Assembly (NCBI GenBank): GCA_963821925.1
Contig: CAWGFO010000009.1
Span: forward strand, 248,001 to 312,000
Source: JAOUEA01 sp963821925
GTDB lineage: Bacteria; Actinomycetota; UBA4738; HRBIN12
Length of the DNA: 64,000 bases
Reading direction: 5' to 3'
Part shown: piece after piece, positions 52,045-60,048 of the stretch
How the letters are laid out: every line of letters begins with the position of its first letter
How positions within the stretch are numbered: the stretch's first letter is position 1
Position numbers and translations under genes: made by a program
Notes under the pieces: generated by a model
Database searches by the model: none
Seen by the model: the letters and a program-made list of their open reading frames with translations, nothing else
Told to the model about the DNA's origin: nothing

Positions 52045-53067
52045 TCAGTCGCAGAGGACCTGCGGGATCCGCCAACGCTCCTCGGGAACGAGCCGGGCCG
52101 CGCGCCCGGCCTCGGCGATCGGGGTCGTGACGAGCCGCTCCCCGACGACACCGACGAGCCTCCCCCACCCGCCCGCGACGGCCTCGTCGACCGCCGCGAC
52201 GCCGAACCGGGTGGCCAGCACACGGTCGTACGCCACCGGGGAGCCGCCGCGCTGCACGTGGCCGAGCACGGTGATCCGGCTCTCGTAGCCCGTCCGCCGC
52301 GCGAGTTCGGTCGCGACCAGGCCGCCGATCCCGCCCAGCCGCGGCCAGCCGTTCGGGTCGAGGGGGTAGTCGGGGACGTCCATCGTCCCCGGCACGGGGG
52401 CGGCGCCCTCGCTGACCACCACGATCGAGAACGGGCGATGCTCGCGGTGGCGCTGCACGATCCGCTCGGCGACCAGTTCGATGTCGAACGGATGCTCCGG
52501 CACGAGGATCACGTCGGCGTTCCCCGCGATGCCGGCGGTGAGCCCGATCCATCCGGCGCTCCGTCCCATCACCTCACACACCATGATCCGGTGATGGCTC
52601 TCCGCCGTGCTGTAGAGGCGGTCGATCAACTCGGTGGCGATCTGGACCGCGGTCTGGAAGCCCACGCTGTGGTCGGTGCCGGCGATGTCGTTGTCGATCG
52701 TCTTGGGGATACCGACCACGGGCACGTCGGGCATCGCCGCGCACGCGCCCATCGTCCCCTCGCCACCGATCACGACGAACCCGTCCAGCTGATGGATGTC
52801 GAGCGCCCGTCGGACGCGGTCGGGGCCGTCGGGCTCGCGGAAGGGCTGCACGCCGGAGGTGCCCAGGATCGTGCCGCCCCGCTGGAGGATCCCCGACACC
52901 TCGTCGGGACCGAGCTCCTCGATCGTGCCGTCGAGCACCCCGCGCCAGCCATCGCGGAACCCCAGCACGGTGGCGCCGTTCGCCTCGTGGGCGTGACGGA
53001 CCACCGCGCGGATCGCGGCGTTCAGGCCGGGGCAGTCACCCCCGCCCGTGAGGATCCCCAGGCGCAT
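52045..53067 (-). CDS. pfkA: 6-phosphofructokinase with ATP-type donor signature
   Basis: The 340-residue PFK begins MRLGILTGGGDCPGLNAAIRA. The donor loop is GGEGT (residues 101-105, Gly at the deciding position) with PKTIDND, the combination seen in ATP-dependent actinobacterial PFKs. MGRSAGWIGLTAGIAG, GHVQRGGSP and TRFGVAAVD complete the active site. The gene probably starts without a long leader: TAGGGT ends eight bases before the ATG. It is the normal size for the family. Confidence 0.92.
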   Translation of the reverse strand: MRLGILTGGGDCPGLNAAIRAVVRHAHEANGATVLGFRDGWRGVLDGTIEELGPDEVSGILQRGGTILGTSGVQPFREPDGPDRVRRALDIHQLDGFVVIGGEGTMGACAAMPDVPVVGIPKTIDNDIAGTDHSVGFQTAVQIATELIDRLYSTAESHHRIMVCEVMGRSAGWIGLTAGIAGNADVILVPEHPFDIELVAERIVQRHREHRPFSIVVVSEGAAPVPGTMDVPDYPLDPNGWPRLGGIGGLVATELARRTGYESRITVLGHVQRGGSPVAYDRVLATRFGVAAVDEAVAGGWGRLVGVVGERLVTTPIAEAGRAARLVPEERWRIPQVLCD

Positions 53068-53075
53068 GGTCGGCC

Positions 53076-53081
53076 ACCCTA
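53076..53081 (-). promoter_or_regulatory. Near-leaderless promoter -10 (TAGGGT) of the ATP-type PFK
   Basis: TAGGGT, eight bases, ATG; no ribosome binding site. Confidence 0.45.
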
Positions 53082-53153
53082 CTACCCGCCTCCGGTGACA
53101 TCGACGTCCGGGAACGGTCACGGCGGGGCCGGGGCACGGTTCGCCGCGACCGT

Positions 53154-53159
53154 TAGGAT
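53154..53159 (+). promoter_or_regulatory. -10 box (TAGGAT) of the 47-aa membrane protein gene
   Basis: TAGGAT lies 32 bp before the GTG start. The leader holds GAGAGGTGA, a good ribosome binding site. Confidence 0.5.
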
Positions 53160-53191
53160 TGGTGCGTCAGGCGACCCTCGAGAGGTGACCG

Positions 53192-53335
53192 GTGCTCGCG
53201 ATCCAAGGCTTCCTGGAGTGGTTCTTCGTCGGCCTGCTCGTGGCCCTCGTGGGCATCGTGGGGCTCTTCGCCCTGTACCTGGTCGCACAGCTCGTCCGGA
53301 ACCCCGGCCGTCAGCCGAAGCGCCGCCGCACCTAG
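53192..53335 (+). CDS. 47-residue single-pass membrane protein
   Basis: A GTG-started gene with a good ribosome binding site and its own -10 box. The product has a hydrophobic helix at about residues 8-35 (FLEWFFVGLLVALVGIVGLF) and a basic tail ending RQPKRRRT, so the C-terminus should be cytoplasmic. It has the codon use of real genes. No family was recognised. Its TAG stop shares the tetramer CTAG with the stop of arcC on the other strand. Confidence 0.7.
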   Translation: MLAIQGFLEWFFVGLLVALVGIVGLFALYLVAQLVRNPGRQPKRRRT

Positions 53336-54270
53336 GCCGTGACGATCTCGGTCCCCGCGGTCCCCTGCAGGGCCGCGAGCGCGTCGTCCAGGTCCGCGAT
53401 CACGGCCCGCGTGCCGCCCGCCCGGACGAACCCGACCGCCGCCTCCACCTTCGGCCCCATCGATCCGGCGCCGAACTCTCCCTTCCGCAGGAGCGCCCGC
53501 GCCTCGGCGACCGTCATGCGGTCGATGTCCTCGGGCAGGAACCCACCGAAGCCACGCTGGACCTTCTTCACGTCGGTGAGCACGAGGAGGGTCGACGCCG
53601 CGACCTCCGTCGCGAGGATCGCGGCGGCCCGGTCCTTGTCGACCACGCCCTCCTTGCCGATCAGGCGAGGGCCGTCCTCGATCACCGGGATCCCGCCGCC
53701 GCCGCTCGCGATCACGATCACGCCGTCGGCGATCAGCGTCCGGATCACCGGCGTCTCGACGATCGAGTAGGGCTCGGGGCTCGGGACGACCCGGCGCCAT
53801 CCGCCGTGCGGGTCGGCCTTCATCGTGTAGCCGCGCTCCGTCTCGAGCCTTCGGGCCTCCGGCTCCTCGTAGAACTGCCCCACGAACTTCGTGGGGTCGG
53901 CGAAGGCCGGATCATCGCCCCGCACCCGGGTGAGCGTGAGCACGGTCGCGACCGGTCGCTCCATCCCACGCTCGAAGAAGACGTCGCCGATCGTGACCTG
54001 GAGCAGGTAACCGATCTGCCCCTGGCTCTCGGCGCCGCATACGTCGAGCGGCATCGGGTTGATGACGTCCGCCGCGGCCTCCTGTTGCAGCAGGATCCTG
54101 CCCACCTGGGGGCCGTTGCCGTGGGTGAGCACGACCTCCCAACCGGCCGCCGCGATGTCGGCGACGCGCTCGGCCGCGCTCCGCGCGGCGCGGTACATCT
54201 CCTCGTAGGTGTCCTCGGCGCCGCGACGGAGCAGCGCGTTGCCGCCCAAGGCGATGACGACCCGTTCCAC
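53332..54270 (-). CDS. arcC: Carbamate kinase
   Basis: Makes ATP and carbamate from carbamoyl phosphate and ADP. The 312-residue protein has RVVIALGGNALLRRG, THGNGPQVG, CGAESQGQIGYLLQ, TLTRVRGDDPAF, VIASGGGGIPVIED, VDKDRAAAILA and the C-terminal GSMGPKVEAAVGFVRAGG. These fit ArcC. No arginine deiminase or ornithine transcarbamylase gene is near. The GTG shares its G with the TAG of the upstream COG2403 gene (TAGTG), so the two are translationally linked. Confidence 0.94.
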   Translation of the reverse strand: MERVVIALGGNALLRRGAEDTYEEMYRAARSAAERVADIAAAGWEVVLTHGNGPQVGRILLQQEAAADVINPMPLDVCGAESQGQIGYLLQVTIGDVFFERGMERPVATVLTLTRVRGDDPAFADPTKFVGQFYEEPEARRLETERGYTMKADPHGGWRRVVPSPEPYSIVETPVIRTLIADGVIVIASGGGGIPVIEDGPRLIGKEGVVDKDRAAAILATEVAASTLLVLTDVKKVQRGFGGFLPEDIDRMTVAEARALLRKGEFGAGSMGPKVEAAVGFVRAGGTRAVIADLDDALAALQGTAGTEIVTA

Positions 54271-55586
54271 TATCCGAGCACGGGCCGCAGGATGTCGGCG
54301 AGGGTCGGGGAACCGGGCAGGATCTCGAGGTCGTAGCGCACGCGCACGGCGGGCTTGCGGATGTCGATCACGCTGCGCAGGTCGATCGGCGTACCGATCA
54401 CCACGAGGTCCACATCGGCGGCGTCGATGATCTTCTCCATCTCGGCGAGCTGGCCTTCGCTGTAGCCCATCGCTGGCAGCACGGCGCCGACGTCGTACTT
54501 CTCGAACGTGTCGGCGATCGTGCCGAACGCCCACGGACGCGGGTCCACGATCTCGGCGGCACCGTTGCGCTCGGCGGCCACCACCCCCGCCCCGATCTTC
54601 ATCGAGCCGTGCGTGAGCGTCGGCCCGTCCTCGACCACGAGCACCCGCTTGCCGCGGATCGACTCGGGGTCTTCAGCCATCACGAGCGAGTTCGCCTTCA
54701 CGACCGTCGCCCCCGGGTTCGTGGCGGCGATCGTCGCGTCGAGCTGCGCGACCTGCTCGGGCGTGGCCGAGTCCATCTTGTTCACGATGATCACGTCGGC
54801 CGCGCGCAGGTTCGCCTCCCCGGGGTGGTACGTGAGCTCGTGGCCCGCCCGCAACGGGTCGACGAGGGTGATCCACACGTCGGGGGTGTAGAAGGGCAGG
54901 TCGTTGTTCCCTCCGTCCCACAGGAGCACGTCGGCCTCGGCCTGCGCCTGCGCGAGGATATCGCCGTAGTCGACCCCCGCGTAGATCACGGTGCCGCTCG
55001 TGATGTGCGGCTCGTACTCCTCGCGCTCCTCGATCGTGCAGTCGTAGCGATCGAGGTCCTCGAGGACCGCGTAGCGCTGCACGCGCTGCGCCTCGAGGTC
55101 GCCGTACGGCATCGGGTGGCGCACCGCGACGACCGTCTTGCCCGCCTCCTTGATCGCGCCGGCGATCGCGCGCGTGGTCTGGCTCTTGCCGACGCCCGTG
55201 CGCACCGCGGTGACCGCGACCGTCGGGATCGTGGCCTTCAGCATCGTGGCGTCGGGGCCGAGCAGCACGAAGTTCGCGCCGGCGGCCATCACCTCGCTCG
55301 CCTTGTGCATCACGTACTCGTGGGCGACGTCGGAGTACGCGAACACGACGTCGTCGACGTCGAGCTCGCGGATCAACCGCACGAGCTCGGACTCGTCGTA
55401 GATCTGGATCCCGTCCGGGTAGCTCACACCGGCGAGCGAGGCCGGGTACTTCCGGTCGTTGATGAACGGGATCTGCGTGGCCGTGAACGCCACGACCTCC
55501 GCGGTGGTGTCGTCGCGGAACACGGTGTTGAAGTTGTGGAAGTCGCGGCCGGCGGCTCCCATGATCAGGACACGACGCGTCGACAT
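54270..55586 (-). CDS. COG2403 predicted GTPase / cyclic 2,3-diphosphoglycerate synthetase family
   Basis: A 438-residue P-loop protein. The N-terminal Rossmann part holds RVLIMGAAGRDFHNFNTVFRDD; the nucleotide loop is VRTGVGKSQTTRAIAG; later come VVAVRHPMPYGDL, LLWDGGNNDLPFY, IIVNKMDSATPEQVAQL and VVEDGPTLTHGSMKIGAG. The only characterised relatives are archaeal cyclic 2,3-diphosphoglycerate synthetases, but most bacterial members have unproven roles. AAAGGA precedes the ATG at 55584-55586. Coupling with carbamate kinase suggests a substrate linked to carbamoyl phosphate or acyl phosphate metabolism. Confidence 0.8.
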   Translation of the reverse strand: MSTRRVLIMGAAGRDFHNFNTVFRDDTTAEVVAFTATQIPFINDRKYPASLAGVSYPDGIQIYDESELVRLIRELDVDDVVFAYSDVAHEYVMHKASEVMAAGANFVLLGPDATMLKATIPTVAVTAVRTGVGKSQTTRAIAGAIKEAGKTVVAVRHPMPYGDLEAQRVQRYAVLEDLDRYDCTIEEREEYEPHITSGTVIYAGVDYGDILAQAQAEADVLLWDGGNNDLPFYTPDVWITLVDPLRAGHELTYHPGEANLRAADVIIVNKMDSATPEQVAQLDATIAATNPGATVVKANSLVMAEDPESIRGKRVLVVEDGPTLTHGSMKIGAGVVAAERNGAAEIVDPRPWAFGTIADTFEKYDVGAVLPAMGYSEGQLAEMEKIIDAADVDLVVIGTPIDLRSVIDIRKPAVRVRYDLEILPGSPTLADILRPVLG

Positions 55587-55636
55587 GGCCGTTCCTTTCG
55601 CCGAGAGGGTGTGATCCGCGGAGGGCGAGCACGCCG

Positions 55637-55658
55637 GCTCCGCTCTTCGTGGCGGAGC
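55637..55658. terminator. Hairpin between the MBL gene and the COG2403 gene
   Basis: A perfect 7-bp inverted repeat GCTCCGC/GCGGAGC with an 8-nt loop, 57 bp after the MBL stop. A TACGCT box on the minus strand (55656-55661) adjoins it and may be the -10 of the COG2403 gene. Confidence 0.4.
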
Positions 55659-55714
55659 GTACCCCAACCGGCCCCCGCGGGCGATGGGGCGGGTGGCCCG
55701 GCGCCGCGGGGTCG

Positions 55715-56512
55715 CTAGGCCTCGCGCCAGCCGTCGTCGGTCAGGCGTCCGAAGGGCCGCGCGAAGTGCGGCACGCCGATCAAACGGCCGGCCGCTCGCC
55801 CCAGGACGGCGGCCCGCGATCGTGCGCCCAGCTCGGGATCCTCGTCGTGGCTCGAGGGCCACGAGGGGTTCGCGGCCTGGATCGGAAGATGCAGCAGGTC
55901 GCCGGTGAGCAGCACGACGTCGTCGACGAGCACGCTCCGGTGGCCGGGCGTGTGCCCGGGGGTGTGGAGCAACCGCACGCCGGGGACGATCTCGTGGTCC
56001 TCCGCGTCCAGCGACACCCGGCCTTCTTCGGCGAGGCGACCCATCGCGCCCCGGGCCACGTAGGCCTCGGCGTCGTCGGCGCCCTCGAAGTGCGCCCAGT
56101 CGGCGGGGTGCGCGTGGTACCGGGCGTTCGGGAATCTCGCGGCGCCGTCGGGCCCGACCGTGCCGCCCGCGTGGTCCGCGTGCAGGTGCGTGACGACGAC
56201 GTGGTCGACGGCGTCGAGGGCGACCTCGGTCCACGGATCGCCCGGCGCCTGTTCTGCCCACGGCGCATACGGGGGGAACGAGCCGACCCCCGTGTCCACG
56301 ACGATCGTCGACGAGCGCACACGCACGACGAACCCGTGCACGTGCCACGGCCAGGCGGCGTCGCCGGTGAACGCCCACGGATACCGGGCGCGCTCGGCCG
56401 CCCAGTCGACGTCACGACCGGGGCACTCGTCGGCCAGGTCCAGCGGCGCGAACCCCTCGCAGGCGACCGCGATCTCGATCCCGCCGGTGCGGACCGTCTC
56501 CACGTGGCTCAC
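55715..56512 (-). CDS. Metallo-beta-lactamase-fold hydrolase
   Basis: A 265-residue protein with the zinc motif VTHLHADHAGG, LHTPGHTPGHRSVLV (third His), LLTGDLLHLP (bridging Asp) and GVPHFARPFG. The group is related to quorum-quenching lactonases and N-acyl hydrolases; the substrate is not predictable. The GTG overlaps the mobA stop as GTGA, so it is the last gene of the formate dehydrogenase operon. Confidence 0.9.
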   Translation of the reverse strand: MSHVETVRTGGIEIAVACEGFAPLDLADECPGRDVDWAAERARYPWAFTGDAAWPWHVHGFVVRVRSSTIVVDTGVGSFPPYAPWAEQAPGDPWTEVALDAVDHVVVTHLHADHAGGTVGPDGAARFPNARYHAHPADWAHFEGADDAEAYVARGAMGRLAEEGRVSLDAEDHEIVPGVRLLHTPGHTPGHRSVLVDDVVLLTGDLLHLPIQAANPSWPSSHDEDPELGARSRAAVLGRAAGRLIGVPHFARPFGRLTDDGWREA

Positions 56513-57120
56513 GGGCGGACCGCCGGGAGATCCTCGGGTACGTCGACGTCGGCGAGCGTCGCCCCCGCCGGATCCAGGATGCGCCAGGTGGGCTCGTCGA
56601 TCACCGCCGTGCGCAGCGCCCGCGGCAGCGCCCGCAGCCGCCGCTCACCGTCGTGGAGCAGCGCGTGCGCCGCGGCCGCGGCCGGCGCCACCCGCAGGAC
56701 GAGCGGCAACGGCCGGAACCCGTCCCCGTCCTGGAGCGCCACGGCGTCGACGGGCGCCTCGAGCGCGACGCGGAGGAGCTCGAGCAGCACCGCGGTCACG
56801 AGCGACGGCATGTCGCCGCCCGCCACGATCGCGAGCTCCGAGTCGGCCATCAGGAGACCCGCGAGCACGCCGGCGAGCGGGCCTTCGGCCTCGGCGGCGT
56901 CATGCGCCACGCGGACGGGCACGCCCGGCGGCATCGGTGGCAGGTCGGTGCCGGGCGCGAGCACCACGATCACGTCCCCCGTGACCTCCGCCAGGCGGAG
57001 CACGGGCCGATGGAGCAGCGGCGCGCCCTCGAACTCGGCCGTCAGCTTGTCCGCGCCGCCGAAGCGCGTCGACCGGCCGCCGGCGAGGACGATACCGGCG
57101 ACCGAGGCCGCGGACGTCAG
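56509..57120 (-). CDS. mobA: Molybdenum cofactor guanylyltransferase MobA, probable CTG start
   Basis: Converts Mo-molybdopterin to the guanine dinucleotide form needed by formate dehydrogenase. The 203-residue protein has the GTP loop GIVLAGGRSTRFGGADKL near the N-terminus, EGPLAGVLAGL and the metal-binding GGDMPSL. No ATG, GTG or TTG precedes the GTP loop in frame after the upstream gene; a CTG overlapping the stop as CTGA is the apparent start. It follows the iron-sulfur subunit gene directly. Confidence 0.88.
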   Translation of the reverse strand: MTSAASVAGIVLAGGRSTRFGGADKLTAEFEGAPLLHRPVLRLAEVTGDVIVVLAPGTDLPPMPPGVPVRVAHDAAEAEGPLAGVLAGLLMADSELAIVAGGDMPSLVTAVLLELLRVALEAPVDAVALQDGDGFRPLPLVLRVAPAAAAAHALLHDGERRLRALPRALRTAVIDEPTWRILDPAGATLADVDVPEDLPAVRP

Positions 57121-58127
57121 GGTGTTCCCTCCGGGGCACCGGCGTCCCGCTCGCGTTCGGCGCGGCGTTTCCGTGCGAGCGGGTCGTCGCCCTTGCGGTT
57201 CTGCACGAACTGGAACCCGAACCGGCCCTTGATGCACAGGTGCCCGCTCGTCACGTAGTTGTCCGCCGGCGAGGTCACCTTCACGATCGCGTTGTCCTGC
57301 ACGTGGAGATCCAGCTGGCAGCCGACGCCGCAGTACGGGCAGATCGTGCTCGTGACCGTTTGGTCGTCCTCGTCCCAGGTGCCGGCCTCGCGCATCTCGT
57401 GCTCGCTCGTGAACATCAGGGCGCCCGTCGGACACACCCCGATGCAGTTGCCGCAGTAGACGCAGGCGGACTCGTCGAGGGGCACCGCGTACTCGGTCGA
57501 GATCCGGGCATCGAACCCACGGCCCGCGACGGCGATCGCGAACGTGTTCTGTGCGTCGACCCCGCAGGCCTCGACGCACTTGTAGCAGAGGACGCAGCGC
57601 GAGTAGTCGCGGACGTACAGCTCGTTGTCGACCTTCACCGGCTGGTACACACCCTCGGCCACGGTGGGGTCGCCGGGCGCGTGATGGTGGCCGGGCTCCT
57701 TCGCGTCGCGCTCCCCCGCCTCGAGCGGCGCCATCCGGGCGCCGAAGCGATCGGGGTCCGCCGCGTACTCGTCCATCCAGCGGTGGACGTCGGCACTCGC
57801 CAGATCCATCTCGACCGAGGACGCCAGGAACTCCATCACGAGCTTCCGCGACCGCTGCACGCGTTCGGTGTCGGTCGTCACCTTCATGCCGGGCTCGGCG
57901 GTGCGGCTGCACGCCGGGACGAGGGTGCGCGAGCCCTCGACCTCGACCACGCACACGCGACAGGCGTTCACCGGCGTGAGGTTCTCCGCGTAGCAGAGCG
58001 TCGGCGTGTCCACGCCCTGGGCACGACAGGCGTCCAGGATCGTCGCGCCCTCGGGCACCCGCACGCTCGCGCCGTCGACCTCGAGGTCGAGCAGGCGGCG
58101 CGGCGGGTCGACGGGGACGGCACTCAC
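57117..58127 (-). CDS. Iron-sulfur N-terminal portion of formate dehydrogenase alpha, as a separate subunit
   Basis: A 336-residue protein equal to the first part of an NAD-linked FDH alpha chain. It has a [2Fe-2S] ferredoxin domain (LCYAENLTPVNACRVCVVE, then VPAC), a His/Cys region, two ferredoxin 4Fe-4S motifs (CVLCYKCVEACG and CVYCGNCIGVCPTG), and the motif that normally opens the molybdopterin domain (CPYCGVGCQLDLHV, then HLCIKGRFGFQFV). It then ends with a short basic tail. The rest of the chain, including the catalytic Sec, is in the gene at 60049-61974. The GTG overlaps the NuoF-like stop as GTGA. Confidence 0.9.
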   Translation of the reverse strand: MSAVPVDPPRRLLDLEVDGASVRVPEGATILDACRAQGVDTPTLCYAENLTPVNACRVCVVEVEGSRTLVPACSRTAEPGMKVTTDTERVQRSRKLVMEFLASSVEMDLASADVHRWMDEYAADPDRFGARMAPLEAGERDAKEPGHHHAPGDPTVAEGVYQPVKVDNELYVRDYSRCVLCYKCVEACGVDAQNTFAIAVAGRGFDARISTEYAVPLDESACVYCGNCIGVCPTGALMFTSEHEMREAGTWDEDDQTVTSTICPYCGVGCQLDLHVQDNAIVKVTSPADNYVTSGHLCIKGRFGFQFVQNRKGDDPLARKRRAERERDAGAPEGTP

Positions 58128-60023
58128 GACCGGGCCTCCTCGAAGAGGTGCAGCTTCGTGACGGCGGACTGGACGGCGCTCGCGGCGGTCTGACCGAGCC
58201 CGCAGATCGAGGCGTCGCGCATCACGACGGCGATGTCGTCGAGCAGCGCCAGCTCGTCCTCGCGCGAGCCGATCGTGCGCTCGGCCACCAACCGGTGCAG
58301 CGCCTCCTCCTGGCGGACGGTCCCGACGCGGCACGGCACGCACTGGCCGCAGGACTCGTCGCGGAAGAACCGCGCGATCCGCAGCACGATGTCCACCAGG
58401 TCGACGTCGTCGTTGAAGGCCATCACGACCCCGGAGCCGAGCGTGTAGCCGCCGGCCCGAGCGTCCTCGAACGTCATGCGGATGTCGAGATCGTCGGGCG
58501 TGACGAACCCGCCCGCGGCGCCGCCGAGGAGCACGGCACGGAGCTCCCCGGTCACGCCGCCGGCCATGTCCAGCAGCTCCCGGAGCGTCACGCCGAACGC
58601 CGCCTCGTACAGGCCCGGCGTTCGCGACGTTGCCCGAGAGACAGAACAGCCGCGGCCCGGTCGATCCCTCGGTGCCGATCTCGGCGTACGCGGCGCCGCC
58701 GACCTCCAGGATCTCGAGGACGTTCAGCAGCGTCTCGACGTTGTTGATGCCGGTGGGCTTGCCGAACAGGCCGCGCTGCACCGGGAAGGGCGGCTTGTTC
58801 CGCGGCTCGCCCCGCTTGCCTTCCAGCGAGTTGAAGAGCGCCGTCTCCTCACCGCAGATGTAGGCGCCCGCCCCGCGCCGCAGCTCGATGTCGAAGCGGA
58901 AGCCCTCCCCCATGACGTCGTCGCCGAGGTACCCGCGGTGCCGCGCCTCCTCGATCGCGTGGCGCAGGCGCCGGGTCGCGAGCGGGTACTCCCCGCGGAT
59001 GTAGATGTAGCCCCGCTCCGAGCCCGTGGCGTAACCCGCGATCGTGAGCGCCTCGATCAGCGCGAACGGATCGTGCTCCATCACGACGCGGTCCTTGAAC
59101 GTCCCCGGTTCGGATTCGTCGGCGTTGCAGACGAAGTAGTGGGGATGCTCGGGTTGCTCGGCGACGGCCTTCCACTTCACCCCGGTGGGGAATGCCGCGC
59201 CGCCCCGCCCCATCAGCTTCGCGTCGGAGACCTCCCGGATCGTGCCCTCGACGCCGAGCTCGACCGCGCGGCGGAGCGCCCCGTACCCGCCGTGCGCGTG
59301 GTAGTCGTCGAACGACTCCGGGTCGACGACGCCGATCCGCTTCAGGAGCCGGAGACCGCTGCGGTCGCCACGGGCCTGGGGGGCGGGCCAGCCGCCCTCG
59401 GCGCCGTTCGAGCCGCCGTCGAGATCCGCGTAGGCGCCCGGGAGCGTTCCCTCGTGGTCGACCGCGTCGGCGTCCTCGAGCCCGGAGACCTCGTGGTCGC
59501 GAGCCCTCGGACCCGCCCGCTGCACGAGCACCGGGGTGGGCGCCTCGCAATGGCCGAGGCACGGGCTCCGCAGCCACGTCCACGACCCGTCGCCCTGGGG
59601 GTCCCCCAGCACGGTGCCCGGCGGTCCGTGGCGGGCCTCGAGCTCGTCGCAGATCCGGGCCGCGCCGTTCGCGCGGCAGGCGAGGTCGTCGCAGACATGG
59701 ACGACGCGGGGCGGCCTCGGCTCCACGCTGAACATCGCGTAGAAGGTCGCGACCCCGTACGCCTCGGCGGGCGGCACCGTCAGGCGTTCGCACACGTAGT
59801 TCAGGCCGCCCTCGCTGATCCAGCCGGCGCGCGCCTGGAGTGCGTGCAGCGCGGGCAGGAGCAGGTGGCGGTCGTCCCGGGCGGCCCGACCACCGCGCGC
59901 CACGCGGTGGGTCACCTCGTCGCGCTCGGCGCCGTGCCAGCCGGAGTCGGGGGCACCGAGCAGGTCGTCGACGGCGGCGCGCTCGTCGGCCGTGGCCGTC
60001 GCCGGGGTCAGATGGAGGTCCAC
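58124..60023 (-). pseudogene. NuoE-NuoF fusion (FDH beta/diaphorase), interrupted by one frameshift
   Basis: NADH:FMN module that passes formate electrons to NAD. The N-terminal NuoE part has the [2Fe-2S] ligands CDDLAC and CLGHC; the NuoF part has GRGGAAFPTGVKW, NADESEPGTFKDR, GAYICGEETAL and EGKRGEPRNKPPFP. Near 58613-58620 one extra base breaks the frame: upstream reads CLSGNVANA, and the continuation LYEAAFGVTLREL is in another frame, running to the 4Fe-4S motif SCGQCVPCRVG and the stop at 58124. All domains are otherwise intact, so a sequencing error, recent mutation or programmed shift are all possible. The GTG start follows GAGGAGG. Confidence 0.85.
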
Positions 60024-60048
60024 GGGACCTCCTCGCGGCTCTGGCCGA

